Shown: positions 11,621 through 23,180 of the stretch, in pieces
Numbering within the stretch: the stretch's first letter is position 1
How the letters are laid out: the number at the start of each line of letters is the position of its first letter
From: Hedera helix
Taxonomy: Eukaryota > Streptophyta > Magnoliopsida > Apiales > Araliaceae
NCBI GenBank assembly: GCA_947179155.2
Contig: OX359285.1
Coordinates: 6,052,231-6,116,230 of the forward strand
Direction of reading: 5' to 3'
Length of the DNA stretch: 64,000 nucleotides
Translations under genes and position numbers: made by a program
The notes under the pieces: generated by a model
Told to the model about the DNA's origin: nothing
Databases searched by the model: none
The model's input: the letters and a program-made list of their open reading frames with translations, nothing else

Positions 11621-13435
11621 ATGGAGTTTCGTCGTCAATTTCAAGCACTATTTCTAATTGGGAGAAGGAAATGGGTCTTTGTGGTGGTTTTAGTAGCTAT
11701 TACTCATTTATTATGTCAGTCCCTGATGCTTCCATATGGAAGTGCTCTGCTCTCTCTCTTACCTGTTGGCGAGGTCCCACTACAGGAGAAAGACAGATTT
11801 TCATCTAGAAAGTTTGATGCTGAGTTGACGATGATCAATGATTCCTCTCTTGTTAATGCCTTAGAGTTGGCAAGTATCACTCCAATTGTTGGGCAAGTTG
11901 AAGGTGCTGTCAATTTTAAGCTGGGTGGAGTCTATGATACAGAGAAGATCAAGAACAAGGAGAACAATGTTACTTTAAATGTTGAAGGCTTACATAATGA
12001 TCCCATGCTTGTTAAGGATACAAATGTTGATCATAGTTTTCCATTGGACAAAAATATGGATATTGATGGGTTTTCCACAAAGAATGGTGAAAGTAGGCAT
12101 GGCCTTTCACTAAAGCAAATTTCAAAACCAAGCACTGTAATTATGGAAAAGAGTGTCCAAGATGCAGATACAAGTCTGATTCCAGACACAACTTGGACAA
12201 TTGGTAGAACTCTCCCGTCTCCTCTTGTTCGATCAGCGGAAGTAAATGCCTCAATCAACATCACATTTCCAAGCAATTTGACATCGAGCGTAAGCACCTC
12301 TAATGGTTCGACTACCAAGAGCACTTCGTTTGAGGAGCAATTTAAAGAACTTCCAAATGATGTGAACCGTATCCTGTTGCCAAGTGATTTTTTGAGCAAT
12401 GTTTCTACAAAGATCGGTATTTCGGTTAAGAAGAAAATGAAGTCTGAGATGCCACCTAAATCAGTGACATCAATATATCAGATGAATCGTTTATTAGTTC
12501 GGCATCGTCGTTCTTCACGTGCAATGGTATGAAATGTTTGCGCGAAAAATATTTAGTTTTTTTTTCCCTTCATTTTTGGTGGTTTCAGATATAAGACTTG
12601 CTTTACTTCTTTGGATTGGATTTAGAGACCAAGATGGTCCTCAGCACGTGACCAGGAAATTCTAGCTGCGAAGTCACAGATTGAGAATGCTCCAGTTGTG
12701 AGGGATGATCGAGATCTTTATGCTCCTCTCTTTCGTAATGTTTCCATGTTTAAAAGGTTAGCTTCTCAGTTGTACTGGAGAAATCTAGCTAATAGAGATA
12801 ATAGAAGCTTCTTTTATTTATTAGTATTATCTAGAGTCAAACTAATATGTAGTAGCTATTATTGGCTTGTTCCTTGTATGCTGCGTTGTTTCCTAGTACC
12901 ATGTGAGATGGACTACCATTCAGCCATTACTTAGAAAAGAAAGCTGAAAAGAGGAAAACAATGGGAAAAAGGAGGAAACTACTTATTTTAACTTCTAAGT
13001 ATTATTCATATTAGTTTTTTTCTTGCTTAAAAGAGTGAAAAGCACTAACGCGACTAGGTTTAAGAAATGAGCATGTAAGGGTCCTAATTCCTGCTGTTTC
13101 ATGATTTGAAGACTTCTGAAAATGAACTTTGAGTGTTCTTGGTCAGACTTCAGTTTTGAAACATTATCTGACATCCATCTAGTCTGATTTATACTTTCTC
13201 TCTTCTACTTTTTCAGATGTAACTGCATTATGCGTGATTGTGCTTCTTTCTCGCCGCGATATTCTTTATTGCACTAAACTAACATGTCCTCTGTATTCCA
13301 CATCTGATATTTACTCTTTTCAAAGGAATAGTGTGCAAGCAATGATTTTGGAACCCTGGAAGTTGTCCATGGCGCAGATATCCTGTCCTTCACCATTCAT
13401 TACTGACTTGTGGCTAAGAAAACAAACTGTGTTTT

Positions 13436-13498
<63 letters not shown>

Positions 13499-15299
13499 GT
13501 ATGTATATGTATGTGTATGTGTATGTATGTTTTGGCTATTTGGTTCCAAAGTTGCTGTGGTATGAATGTCAAAGTTGTTTGAAACCCTTGATTTTGGCAT
13601 GCTAAATTCCATATATGCTTCATTCTGTTCTTCTATTCAACTTTCCAATTATCAGTCAGCCGTACTCTATTTTAAGTCACACTTGTTGATAGGTATGCTT
13701 TTCTAGTAAGATAGGTATTAGTTGGGGAATTTGAACACTCGTAGTGCAGTATTAAGACAAAGAACGTCAGCCATGGCCCTAATGTATGAGATTAATGGGG
13801 AACATTGGTTGAACACATGTTGTGTTCTTATTCACTTCTTGAAGAACAAATATATGTTTTCAGAGCAGTTTTTTGATTAACTAATGTAATTAAGCATTAG
13901 TTCTTTCTCCATGAGACTTGCTTGATGCACCAAGATTAGATAATTAGTGATACTCTTTTCAGGAAGAATTTCTTGACTTGAACTTTTGTTGTGTTGCCAG
14001 GAGCTATGAACTCATGGAACGCATACTCAGAGTTTATGTATACAAGGATGGAGAAAAACCCATCTTCCATCAACCAATTCTCAAGGGCTTATATGCCTCT
14101 GAGGGATGGTTTATGAAGCTGATGGAGGGAAATAGGCGATTTTCTGTGAAGGATCCCCGAAAAGCGCACCTGTTTTATATGCCTTTTAGTTCACGAATGC
14201 TAGAGTACACATTATATGTACGCAACTCTCACAATCGAACAAATCTACGCCAGTATTTGAAGAACTATTCAGAGAAAATTGCAGCAAAATATCCGTTCTG
14301 GAACAGGACTGGTGGGGCAGATCATTTTCTTGTTGCTTGCCATGACTGGGTAGTGCTTCCTCTTTGTCTTTCGTTTACAAATGTACTTGAATTGTTGTGG
14401 ATCATTTTGTTAAGGTATTCAGACATAAATATTGGTTTAGTTTGGTTATGCACCTTTGACATTTTACTTCTCAAATTTCAGGAATTTATGGTGTTTTAGT
14501 AAATTATCATGGTCTTCAGAGTATTTTGAGAGTCAGTAGTACAACTTTATTAGAAAATATAGTATCATAGTTCCATTTTGAGATTCTGCTTGCATATATT
14601 CTGAATTTCTGATGCATTTTATTATTATAGGCTCCATACGAGACAAGACACCATATGGAACACTGCATCAAAGCTCTGTGCAATGCTGATGTGACTGCTG
14701 GCTTCAAAATAGGAAGGGATGTTTCCCTTCCAGAAACATATGTCCGTGCTGCCAGAAATCCTCTTAGAGATCTTGGAGGAAAACCACCTTCTCAAAGGCA
14801 TATCCTTGCCTTCTATGCTGGCAACATTCATGGATATTTACGTCCAATCCTGCTTGATCATTGGAAGGACAAAGATGCCAATATGAAGATTTTTGGTCCA
14901 ATGCCTCCTGGTGTTGCAAGCAAAATGAATTACATTCAGCATATGAAGAGCAGCAAGTACTGTATCTGCCCTAAAGGTTACGAGGTCAACAGCCCTAGGG
15001 TTGTTGAAGCATTCTTTTATGAGTGTGTACCTGTCATTATATCTGACAATTTTGTGCCACCATTTTTTGGGGTCTTGAATTGGGATGTGTTTTCAGTAAT
15101 ACTAGCAGAGGAAGATATTCCCAACTTGAAAAACATACTCCTTTCTATACCGCAAGAAAAGTACCTTGAGATGCAGCTCGCAGTAAGGAAGGTTCAACAG
15201 CATTTTCTCTGGCATGCTAAGCCTACAAAGTATGATCTCTTCCATATGACCCTTCATTCAATCTGGCACAACAGAGTTTTTCAGATTAAACAAAGATAA
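11621..15299 (+). CDS. GT47 exostosin-family glycosyltransferase
   Basis: Probable Golgi type II membrane glycosyltransferase of family GT47 (exostosin fold), of the group around Arabidopsis At5g11610/At5g19670/At3g07620; such enzymes build cell-wall polysaccharides, but donor and acceptor cannot be told here. Exons: 11621-12526, 12626-12756, 14001-14349, 14631-15299; phases fit and give 684 aa. Residues 1-17 are a basic cytosolic tail, about 18-40 a signal anchor, and about 45-300 a poorly conserved stem rich in Asn/Ser. The conserved catalytic part starts at RPRWSSARDQEILAAK (about 303). Recognisable blocks are RVYVYKDGEKPIFH, YASEGWFMK, HLFYMPFSS, DHFLVACHDW (ends at 462), HILAFYAGNIHGYLRP, and the nucleotide-sugar-binding-like CICPKGYEVNSPRVVEAF (about 573) followed by CVPVIISDNFVPPF. 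The end is HSIWHNRVF. Intron 2 (1244 bp) contains a long TA/TATG microsatellite. No defect seen. Confidence 0.93.
13440..13530. repeat. (TA)n followed by (TATG)n microsatellite in GT47 intron 2
   Basis: TA repeats run to about 13486 and grade into TATG/TGTATG repeats to about 13530. Reading frames through it are low-complexity artefacts. Confidence 0.95.
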
Positions 15300-16860
15300 C
15301 TTTGAGGCTTTTCTGCAATCATCTAATATTTGAAGGAGGCTTTCGAAGAGCACAGATGGTTTATTGATGTCAATCAGTTATAATCTTTCCTGTTGGGTTG
15401 TTAGCCGTCTGCTTTTCTTGTGGCTGCTCATTTCTCCTGTTGCAATCACTTCTGTATCAAAAGTTAGGCGCATTCTCCTCTTAAGACATGGAACATTGCA
15501 CTTTGGATGTGGGAATGAACTTGTAGGGCCGCTTGTACATTGTTAAACTGTAAGTAGCTTTTGTATATATATGTTGATCTAGCATTTTCTGTTGTAAAAT
15601 AAGTTCAAGAGCTGAGACAGTTCTTTGAGATGGAACTTAGAAGTATAGGCTTTTATGTAGTTGGTTTGGCCAAATATGGATCATGTTTGTATTGTTTAGA
15701 AGCCTTAAGGCTGTTCTTTATTTACTTTTTTATGTGGTTTTTCTGTTTTAAATTTATTTTTTAATTTTTTTTAGCATCTATTTTGGTTATGTGCACTCTT
15801 ATGTTGACCACCCAGAAATTTAAATTTCTTGCCATGCTTTGGATGGAAACATACTCTCCCTCGGCCCAAAAATGTGAGTACTACAGACTTTTTCCTTTTT
15901 TTTTGGCTGTAACTCGCATTATGATTTAACTAAATTTAACATTAACCAAACAGTATAAGTAAATAAAAAAGAAAAATGGGCGGAAAGAACTGCAGGTCAA
16001 TATTTTGCAAAAGCTACGTAACTATAGGTTAAGAACTCTTGGTGGCTAGGCAGTGTTTGGATGTAGTTTAGAAGTCTAAGAACTTTATCAACCGAGATAC
16101 GTGATGAGATCACAATCTCATAAACACGAGCCCTTTTTGTGCTATTATAAGGAACATACGTGGATAACCAACCAAATCAGTTGCACACCCGCAAATCTGT
16201 AGAAAAAAACATTTCAAACGTACCAAACGATGGCTAATCATATACTTGCACGATTCTTCTCTTCACACAAGCCTCTACAAATGCAAATGCTTGCAAGAAA
16301 GTGTCTATCTACTTTAATTGGAAACCCTCCATGCCATTTGTCCACTCCACTCCAAGAAGTGCTACCCAACACGCCACGTGTCCTTTTTCACTAAATTCAA
16401 AGCTATCTAATTGAGTCTCCAACTTCTTTTATTCCGGTCCCACAAACCACAATCGGCTTACTTCCCAGACACTCGTCAGTAAACCAACACGTGTGCTTCT
16501 AAATTCCAAGCTTTTGTCCCATTTTTATAAACATTATCACTGCTTTCATGGCCCAAGTGCAGGTTTTAACTCCACCTTTTTTTAGGTTAATTTTTAAATT
16601 GAAGATCATTTGGACGTCAAAATACCAATTTTTTTGGAGCTCAAATCTTCTATTCCGAAATTTTTTATTTTTTTGTTTTCGTGCATTCTCAACCATTGGA
16701 TACATGTTAATTTTTTAAATTCTAAAATTACAAAACACAATCTAAAAGCTGCAAAACAATTGAGAATAGAGGAATAAAGATTTTTGGTAATAGAGATCTT
16801 CTACCATATTTTTGAGGGATTTTCAAAAGATTGAAACTTTTAAAGTACCCATTTATTTAA
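15300..16860. other. GT47 3' UTR and intergenic spacer
   Basis: The first 400-450 bp are the presumed 3' UTR of the GT47 gene. The remainder is spacer that becomes the upstream region of the hydrolase gene. No coding region. Two CACGTG boxes are listed separately. Confidence 0.6.
16371..16494 (+). promoter_or_regulatory. Two G-box/ABRE-like sites upstream of the hydrolase gene
   Basis: CACGTG occurs at 16375-16380 (in gccacgtgtcc) and 16488-16493 (in aacacgtgtgc), roughly 400-500 bp before the first leader-like sequence near 16900. GCCACGTGTC and ACACGTGT match G-box/ABRE cores bound by plant bZIP or bHLH factors. Function is inferred from the motif only. Confidence 0.35.
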
Positions 16861-16879
16861 TTTTTGATTTGTATAGACA

Positions 16880-18719
16880 TCATGCGGGCCAAAGTAACGT
16901 GAACTGGATAATGTTCTCCTGCTTCCTTCGGATGTCTTTCGTTGCTCCATTCCCATTCAATGACAATCTTCTATATCCGGTTCGTATTTAACACTTAATA
17001 TCTGTATCATATCCTCATTATTATATTACGCTTTTTTTTTAATACATATAAATATATATTTTTAATCCATTATTTGGAATGGGGGAAATGGGATCTACTT
17101 CTCTCTCTCTCTCTCTCTCTTTTTTATTTAACTATTTAAGTATGGCTGGTTATCAGTTTGAAGAGTTATCTGTTTCTGGGTTTTGCAGATTCAAGTCTCT
17201 CCTTGATTTTGGGAATTTATAGCAACTGTTTTATGTAAGTTTCTCTTTGCAATCTGAGTTTTTGATTAGTGCTTACTTCTGTTGAACATGGTTTAATGTG
17301 TTTGGTATATTAATCTTATGTTTATTCGATGCTTCTTTGCCTTTTTCTCATATGGGTATTAGCTGCTCTGGTTGAATTTCCTGGTGAAATGTGAATTGGA
17401 AAGTAGTTCTTAAATTTTGGGTTGGTATTATAAATATAATATATTGTTTATAGAAATTTTCAAGCCAAAATTTATTCTTGGAGGAATGTGTGGCTTTTTC
17501 AGAATTTCCTGGAACTTATTTGCATCTGTTCTGGAAGGATTGAGCATTGTTTTCCTCGATTGAATATTCTTTATGGAACTTGCTTAATATAGGCAGTTAT
17601 TATCAACATTTGGGTTTTTTGGGGTCATTATCTACATTTGGTTTTTAAATCTTCATTTCAGTGTCCTAATAAGTTTGTGGTTTATAGGGTTGTGCTTCAA
17701 TAAGATTTGGATTTTTCACATATGTTTCTAGATTATTGCGTTCGCCTTGTCTTCTGTAATAAATGTCAGATTTATGGTTTAGGTTGAATCCTACTGAACC
17801 TTATAGAATGAAGTAATCTTCTGCAGTCAATTTCAAATTGGTACTTTTATGTCATTGTTCATATTCTTATAAACAGTTTAAGGTTGTCCTATGTTCCTAT
17901 TCCATGTCTGGTTCTTTCCTTTTTTTTCCTTCTATACGGTTGGAATTTCACATTCCTGTTTCTTATTCCATAGACTAGTTTTAGTGTGTTCTTTATATGA
18001 GAATTTAATGTATTTGTATTGCCATGATCTTACTTTCTCTTTTGTCTTTCAGAATGGAAGGAATTAGTGGTAGAATTGTATATCCATGGATCTTATCCTC
18101 TTCAGCAGTGAGTACAAGCATTATGAATCTAGCATAACTCTTGTCTTGTTGAGGGAGCTATTATTTTCATCTCATAATATCTAAACTAATGTTTACTGAA
18201 ACGCATTACACATGTAACTGGAAACTAAAGTCTTAATTTAAATGACTGATTGGATATTGAGTGTGCATGTGATTTTATCTGGATTTAGAATTTCTCACAT
18301 AATAAACAGAACTTAAAAATACCTTGTTAGGCCTGCCTATAAGGTTTCTTTTGTAGTATAGCACATGCAACCATCAATGTGAAGTAAATTTTGTTAATTA
18401 ATTTATGTTTTATTTGTTTCAATTGAAATGACTGATTGGATATTGAGTGTACATGTGATTTTATCTGGATTTAGAATTTCTCACATAATAAACAGAACTT
18501 AAAAATACCTTGTTAGGCCTGCCTATAAGGTTTCTTTTGTCGTATAGCACATGCAACCATCAATGTGAAGTAAATTTTGTTAATTAATTTATGTTTTATT
18601 TGTTTCATAATGAGTTCTATCTTGGTTTCTCATATCTAAAATTTGTATTTTGTAGGTTTGATGTGATGCTGTGACACATTGAGAGGATCTTACTGGGGCA
18701 AGTTGTTCTCTTTTCATCA
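16880..18719 (+). promoter_or_regulatory. Intron-containing 5' leader of the hydrolase gene
   Basis: Splice-like borders occur at about 17189 (ttttgcag|attcaag), 17234 (ttttat|gtaag), 18052 (tctttcag|aatgg), 18107 (gca|gtgagt) and 18655 (tttgtag|gtttg). This suggests several non-coding exons before the start at 18720. A CT repeat lies at 17101-17120. The exon 18053-18107 contains an ATG (18054) whose frame, after splicing to 18656, stops within two codons (gtt tga), giving a 19-codon upstream ORF. Exon borders here are inferred by eye. Confidence 0.45.
18241..18607. repeat. Near-perfect 186-bp tandem duplication in a leader intron
   Basis: The unit at 18241-18426 is repeated at 18427-18607. 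Only a few differences are visible, for example tgtgcatg/tgtacatg and gtagtatag/gtcgtatag, so the duplication is recent. It contains no coding sequence. Confidence 0.95.
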
Positions 18720-21700
18720 ATGGATGACATTTTTTCCCATCTCTTGGCTTTAACTTCTTATATGAGCCATCAATTTATTCAATTTATTGGTGAGTCCATC
18801 ATTTTTATTTTTTACTTTCATTTACCTGTGGCCTCAATAATTGCCAAGTAGAGGAAGATATAATTGTTTGCCGGCCATTGTAGCATTAAAAAATACGCTA
18901 AGAAGTAATGACTGTTTTAATGTAAATGCAGAGGATCTTCTTTTTAGAGATGTCAGCAACTGCTCAGACTATTTTATGGTCGGTTCTTCTAGTCGACATG
19001 AACACCCACTACCTTCAGGCTACAGCATTGGGAAATCTGTTTATGATAATTGCTCATCCTTTTCATTATCTTGCGATGCTAGTAGAGTCCTTCAGATCCA
19101 AGAAAGTAGAACCTCAGATCTTGAGGAACTACTGCCAGCTGTATGTTCAAGATTTGAAATTGTATTAAGCAACTACTATTACCAGGGTGTTGACTTCATT
19201 TTTAAAGGGTATTATACTCTTCTCATTAAGGTGTCTGTAAAAGCCTTTGTTCTACTTCAGTCATTTGTCTCAAATCTTGACAGCTTGCAACTTTACTATC
19301 TGAAATGCATGATGAGAAGTCTCTTGTTCAATCAGTTTCTTTTGTTTATTTTTATAATAATTGGTCCTTTATTGTACTAATTAATCTTGCAGCTGGTGCA
19401 TATGATTGTAGGTTGATGCTCCCTATATCTTGTTTGAGGTTTTCTTTTAGGTTAACATTTGCCTCTTTGAGATCTATGTTTTGCTATGTCAGATGTGCTA
19501 AAGCTCAAGTACAGAGGTAAAATACATCAAACCTTTTTAAACTGGTGGAGTGTTAAAGATGATCATAGATACCATGCATCATTTCTATGGCTAGCATGAA
19601 ATCCTCCAACACCACTTATCTGATGAAACTGTGTTATTGATATTTGCAGTATTATATTGCGAGTGCGGAATACTTTACATGGTTCCTCTGCTGAGATTGG
19701 ATGGTTGCAAGAAGCTCCTGGAATGGCTCCAGTGAAGGATGGTTCAGTTAGATTCCTGGAGCTGCTAGAATGTATAAGGTACCAAAGTTATATGTGCTAT
19801 ATCTTATTTTTATTACTAATGATTCAATAACTTTCTGCTAGCTACAACATTCTTAGGAAAGCAAGTCAAAACTCAAAAGCATTCATCTATTATATTTTTT
19901 TCATAACAATATCATATTTTGATGTGTAATATTTTTTTCGCCCAAGTACCTCTTGATTTCCTAGAAGCTCCTTAGATCTCTCTTGAACTGCTTCTTTCCT
20001 GAGCTTTTACTGAAAAATTAGCTAAACAAACTAAAGCACTAAGTACTGTTCAATGGTAATATTTCCTATCCCCCCCCCCCCCCCCTTCTTAAATGCATGT
20101 CATGATTTAATAAAGATAGACTGCTACCAAGTTATCTTAAAATAATTAGCTTATCTTCTTTAATTAATTATCTTCTACATACATTAACAGTTTGTCTGCA
20201 GTTTACGTTGCTGTGTTGCATGCTGGAGATAAGATCTAGCTTATATATCATAATAAGAGGAGGGGGGGACTAGGAGTATGCAACAATCAATGTATTCTAC
20301 CTGAATTTTGTGTTTTCCACCACTTGACATTTTTCCTTGTCGAGATGTAGGAGTCAGTTGCATTAAGTTTTAGCATCCAAACCTTGTGCCTTTGGTATTT
20401 CATAGTAAATGATGAGAAGTTTATTATTGATAACATTTTTGCATACATTGTAAAATCACTTTGAAAATTTTCCACTCTTTTTCCTTTTGATCATTCAGTG
20501 TCTGTCTCATTCCTCTGTATGTTGGAAAAGAATGCTTTTGATCTGTAATGTTTGCAACATGTCAATGAATATCCTTTAAGTTTGATCTTTGTTTCTTAAG
20601 TGATGTATCTGATCGGTTTGTATTCTTTTATTTTTTGCCTTTAAGAAACGGAGAGCACAAACTGCCTGACTCATTTGTTTATCTGCTGATTCCAGGTATA
20701 ATGTAAATATTCACAAGCTTGGGTTTGATTTTCTAGTTATTCATTGACGTGCTACACTGTCATCTCCTCCTTGCTTATTAAATGTGTTTTGTCAGGCCTT
20801 TTCAGCAATCATGGTCCCTTGTATTTTGTGAGCGCCAAGAGGTATTTTTCAAAGATGGGTCTAGCTTGCCATATTGCAAAAATTCACAGTGAGGTAGAAT
20901 TTAATTTCTTTGCAACTTAGTAAATAAAAATGATCAGAGTACAGTGAGGATACTTCCTGCCTAAAGAAAAGAAAATTTTCTTGTTTTTATTCTTCTTGAA
21001 TTTATCATTTTTTTTCCCTGCAAATTCTTTTTCTCCTGCTGGTTTACCATATTATGTTATTTTTTCTAATGTTTAGTTCTTTATAAAGGCATCTGTGGAA
21101 CACAATGCATGGGAACTCAAACAATATATCGAGGAGTTATATTGGGGCTCTGGCAAACGTGTGATGCTGCTTGGTCACAGCAAGGGTGGGGTTGATGCCG
21201 CTGCAGCTTTGTCCATTTATTGGTGTGACTTGAAGGACAAAGTTGAGGGCTTGGTATTAGTTCAGAGCCCATATGGAGGCACACCAGTGGCTTCTGATAT
21301 TCTTCGCGAAGGTCAGATTGCTGATAAGGAAACTCGGACGATAATGGAGCTCTTGATCTGTAAACTAATTAAGGTACTATTTTTTTCCAAAAATTTATGA
21401 CTGAAAGCACTCTTAAATGTATAATTCTGTTAAATAACTCTGTTAAATTTGCTATTAAAAAAAATCGGAAAGAGAGAATAACGTATTATCTAAACTTTTA
21501 CAATTTTCTATGGGTTGATGTAAAATTCTTGAATATGATTCTAAACATACTATGAATAGTAATGTAGTGCAATATAAAAATGGCTGAGGTCCATGTGGCC
21601 ACCTTATTTTACTTTTCTAGTTGATTCTTCACAATATTATTTTACATGTTCACTGTGCCCTTGGATGTGTCTCCTGATGAATTATTAAGTCAGTCTACAA

Positions 21701-22098
21701 TTTGTTGATCATGGCCTTGTCCACTTGTAACCATGCCTTTGCCAGGAACATTTCTTACTCTACTCTTTCTGCACTTTGAGATTTTTGCCACTTTCATCTA
21801 TTCTACTTAATCATGAAACTGTATACAAACCAAGCAGTCATTTGATTCCTAGTGGTGATTGGTGAACTTGGAGTATAGATGACTGCTGGGAGGAGCTCTC
21901 CTGGGGGAAATAATTGGGAAGTCTTTGTAGAATGATTAAAATATTTGTAAACAGTAATGTTGTTTGTGGAATGTCGAAAAGTGCTAAGCTTTATTCTCGT
22001 TTGTGTTCACTTCCATGTTTAATATTTTCCAAGAGTTTAAGACAAATAAAAAATCTTTCTACAAGTTCTTTTGAGGTTTTCAATTTGCTTCTAGAAAC

Positions 22099-22142
<44 letters not shown>

Positions 22143-23180
22143 GGGTTGATCCATAGCATGTATTTGCTATGGAGTAAGATAGGGCAAATATCATTTATAC
22201 CATTCATTATAGGGATCAACGGCTAATATTAAATACTTAAAACCCGTCGGCTGGTACTATTAATAGCGGACTATAAAACCGTCTGCTACTATTACTAGTG
22301 TACACTACTAAACCGTTCGCCACTATTAGTCGCGGACGTCGATTTTTCCTTTTTAATCTGTCATTCGTTATAAAAATCAACGCATTGGATGATGTTTGTC
22401 TATTTTTTATCTATAGCAAATACTTGCTATGGATCGACCCCCTATTTATATATATATATGCTATTCGATTTCCATTAGTTTTTAATGAAATTTTGTTCCA
22501 TGTCTCGCTGCTCTTGTTCTCCACTTTTCCAAATACTATTTTATCCTTTTTCACGTTGTTCCATTTGCTGCTTCCCATTTTGATTCATGTTTGAATAATC
22601 ATATAAAAAAATATGTTTTGGTTCTAGACAATGTCCATCTCTTCTTTCAAGGTAATGAAATGTACCAATTCTTTATCTGATGTAGGGTGACATACGGGCA
22701 CTGGAGGATCTGACATACAAGAAGCGAAAGGAGTTCATCATGAAGCACCACCTCCCCAAAAGTATTCCTCTCATCTCCTTCCACTCTGAAGCAAGCACGG
22801 CACCGAGTGTAATTACTACTCTTACCCAAATAGCACATGCGGAACTCCCCTGGCTTTTTTTACCCAGGTCGGGCTGTGATGAGTCCAGCAATGTTATCCA
22901 AGCAGGTAGAAAAGTTCCGGTTGTAGTTCCTATTTCTGCTGTAATGGCTGTATGTGCACTTCACCTGCAATTACGGTATGGAGAGAAGAGCGATGGATTG
23001 GTGACATGCCGCGATGCTGAAGTTCCAGGCTCAATTGTTGTGAGGCCGAACCGGAAACTCGACCACGCCTGGATGGTCTACTCTTCATGGAAAAAGAATC
23101 TCAAAGAGCCTGATGCTTGTGAAATGTGTGAGGCTTTGTTGACTCAACTTGTGGAGCTAGGAAAAGCAAAGCAAGATTAA
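18720..23180 (+). CDS. Alpha/beta-hydrolase superfamily protein (lipase/esterase-like)
   Basis: Probable serine hydrolase of a plant family of uncharacterised alpha/beta hydrolases; substrate unknown. Supported exons: 18720-18789, 18932-19140, one ending at 19516 (start 19451 or 19493), 19650-19778, 20646-20695, 20796-20893, 21089-21373 and 22686-23180. Phases agree from 19516 onward; the link across 19141-19450 is unresolved and may include a short exon near 19284 or 19393. The N-terminal half is weakly conserved. The hydrolase core reads SFVYLLIPGLFSNHGPLYFV, then HIAKIHSE, the nucleophile elbow MLLGHSKGGVDAAAA, LVLVQSPYGGTPVASDI, MALVR-free middle region, and near the end DGLVTCRDAEVPGS and KLDHAWMVYSS, whose His is the likely catalytic base. 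No signal peptide is evident at the start I chose (MDDIFSH), the first in-frame ATG after a stop in the same exon. Intron 21374-22685 carries a TA repeat and a MITE. Confidence 0.82.
20070..20085. repeat. Poly-C run, 16 bases, in a hydrolase intron
   Basis: A homopolymer in the long intron between 19778 and 20646. The same intron has a short g-rich patch near 20262. Confidence 0.85.
22101..22140. repeat. (AT)n tract abutting a MITE
   Basis: A 40-bp alternating AT tract that ends exactly where the MITE begins; after the MITE the sequence resumes with tatttatatatatatat. The element therefore appears to have inserted into a TA repeat. Confidence 0.9.
22141..22442. mobile_element. MITE, 302 bp, 32-bp terminal inverted repeats, in hydrolase intron
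   Basis: The left end begins GGGGGTTGATCCATAGCA and the right end, reverse-complemented, begins GGGGGTCGATCCATAGCA; the 32-bp arms match at about 29 positions. Each arm also contains its own palindrome (CCATAGCA ... TGCTATGG), so the termini can fold on themselves. Interior is AT-rich with repeated aaaccgt(c/t)(t/c)g-type motifs and no coding capacity. The target is a TA repeat, which hides the true target-site duplication, so the superfamily stays open. Confidence 0.8.

Noticed and set aside
13234..13623. Reading frames on both strands through the TA/TATG repeat
   Set aside because: Poly-Tyr/Ile and His/Thr translations of a microsatellite inside an intron of the GT47 gene.
18926..19168. 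Frame overlapping the hydrolase exon at 18932
   Set aside because: Alternative frame of the same exon; only the +1-phase frame links ATTG|AG to the upstream exon and ends in a good donor at 19140.
21914..22594. Frames over the TA repeat and MITE
   Set aside because: They run through a microsatellite and a non-coding MITE inside an intron.
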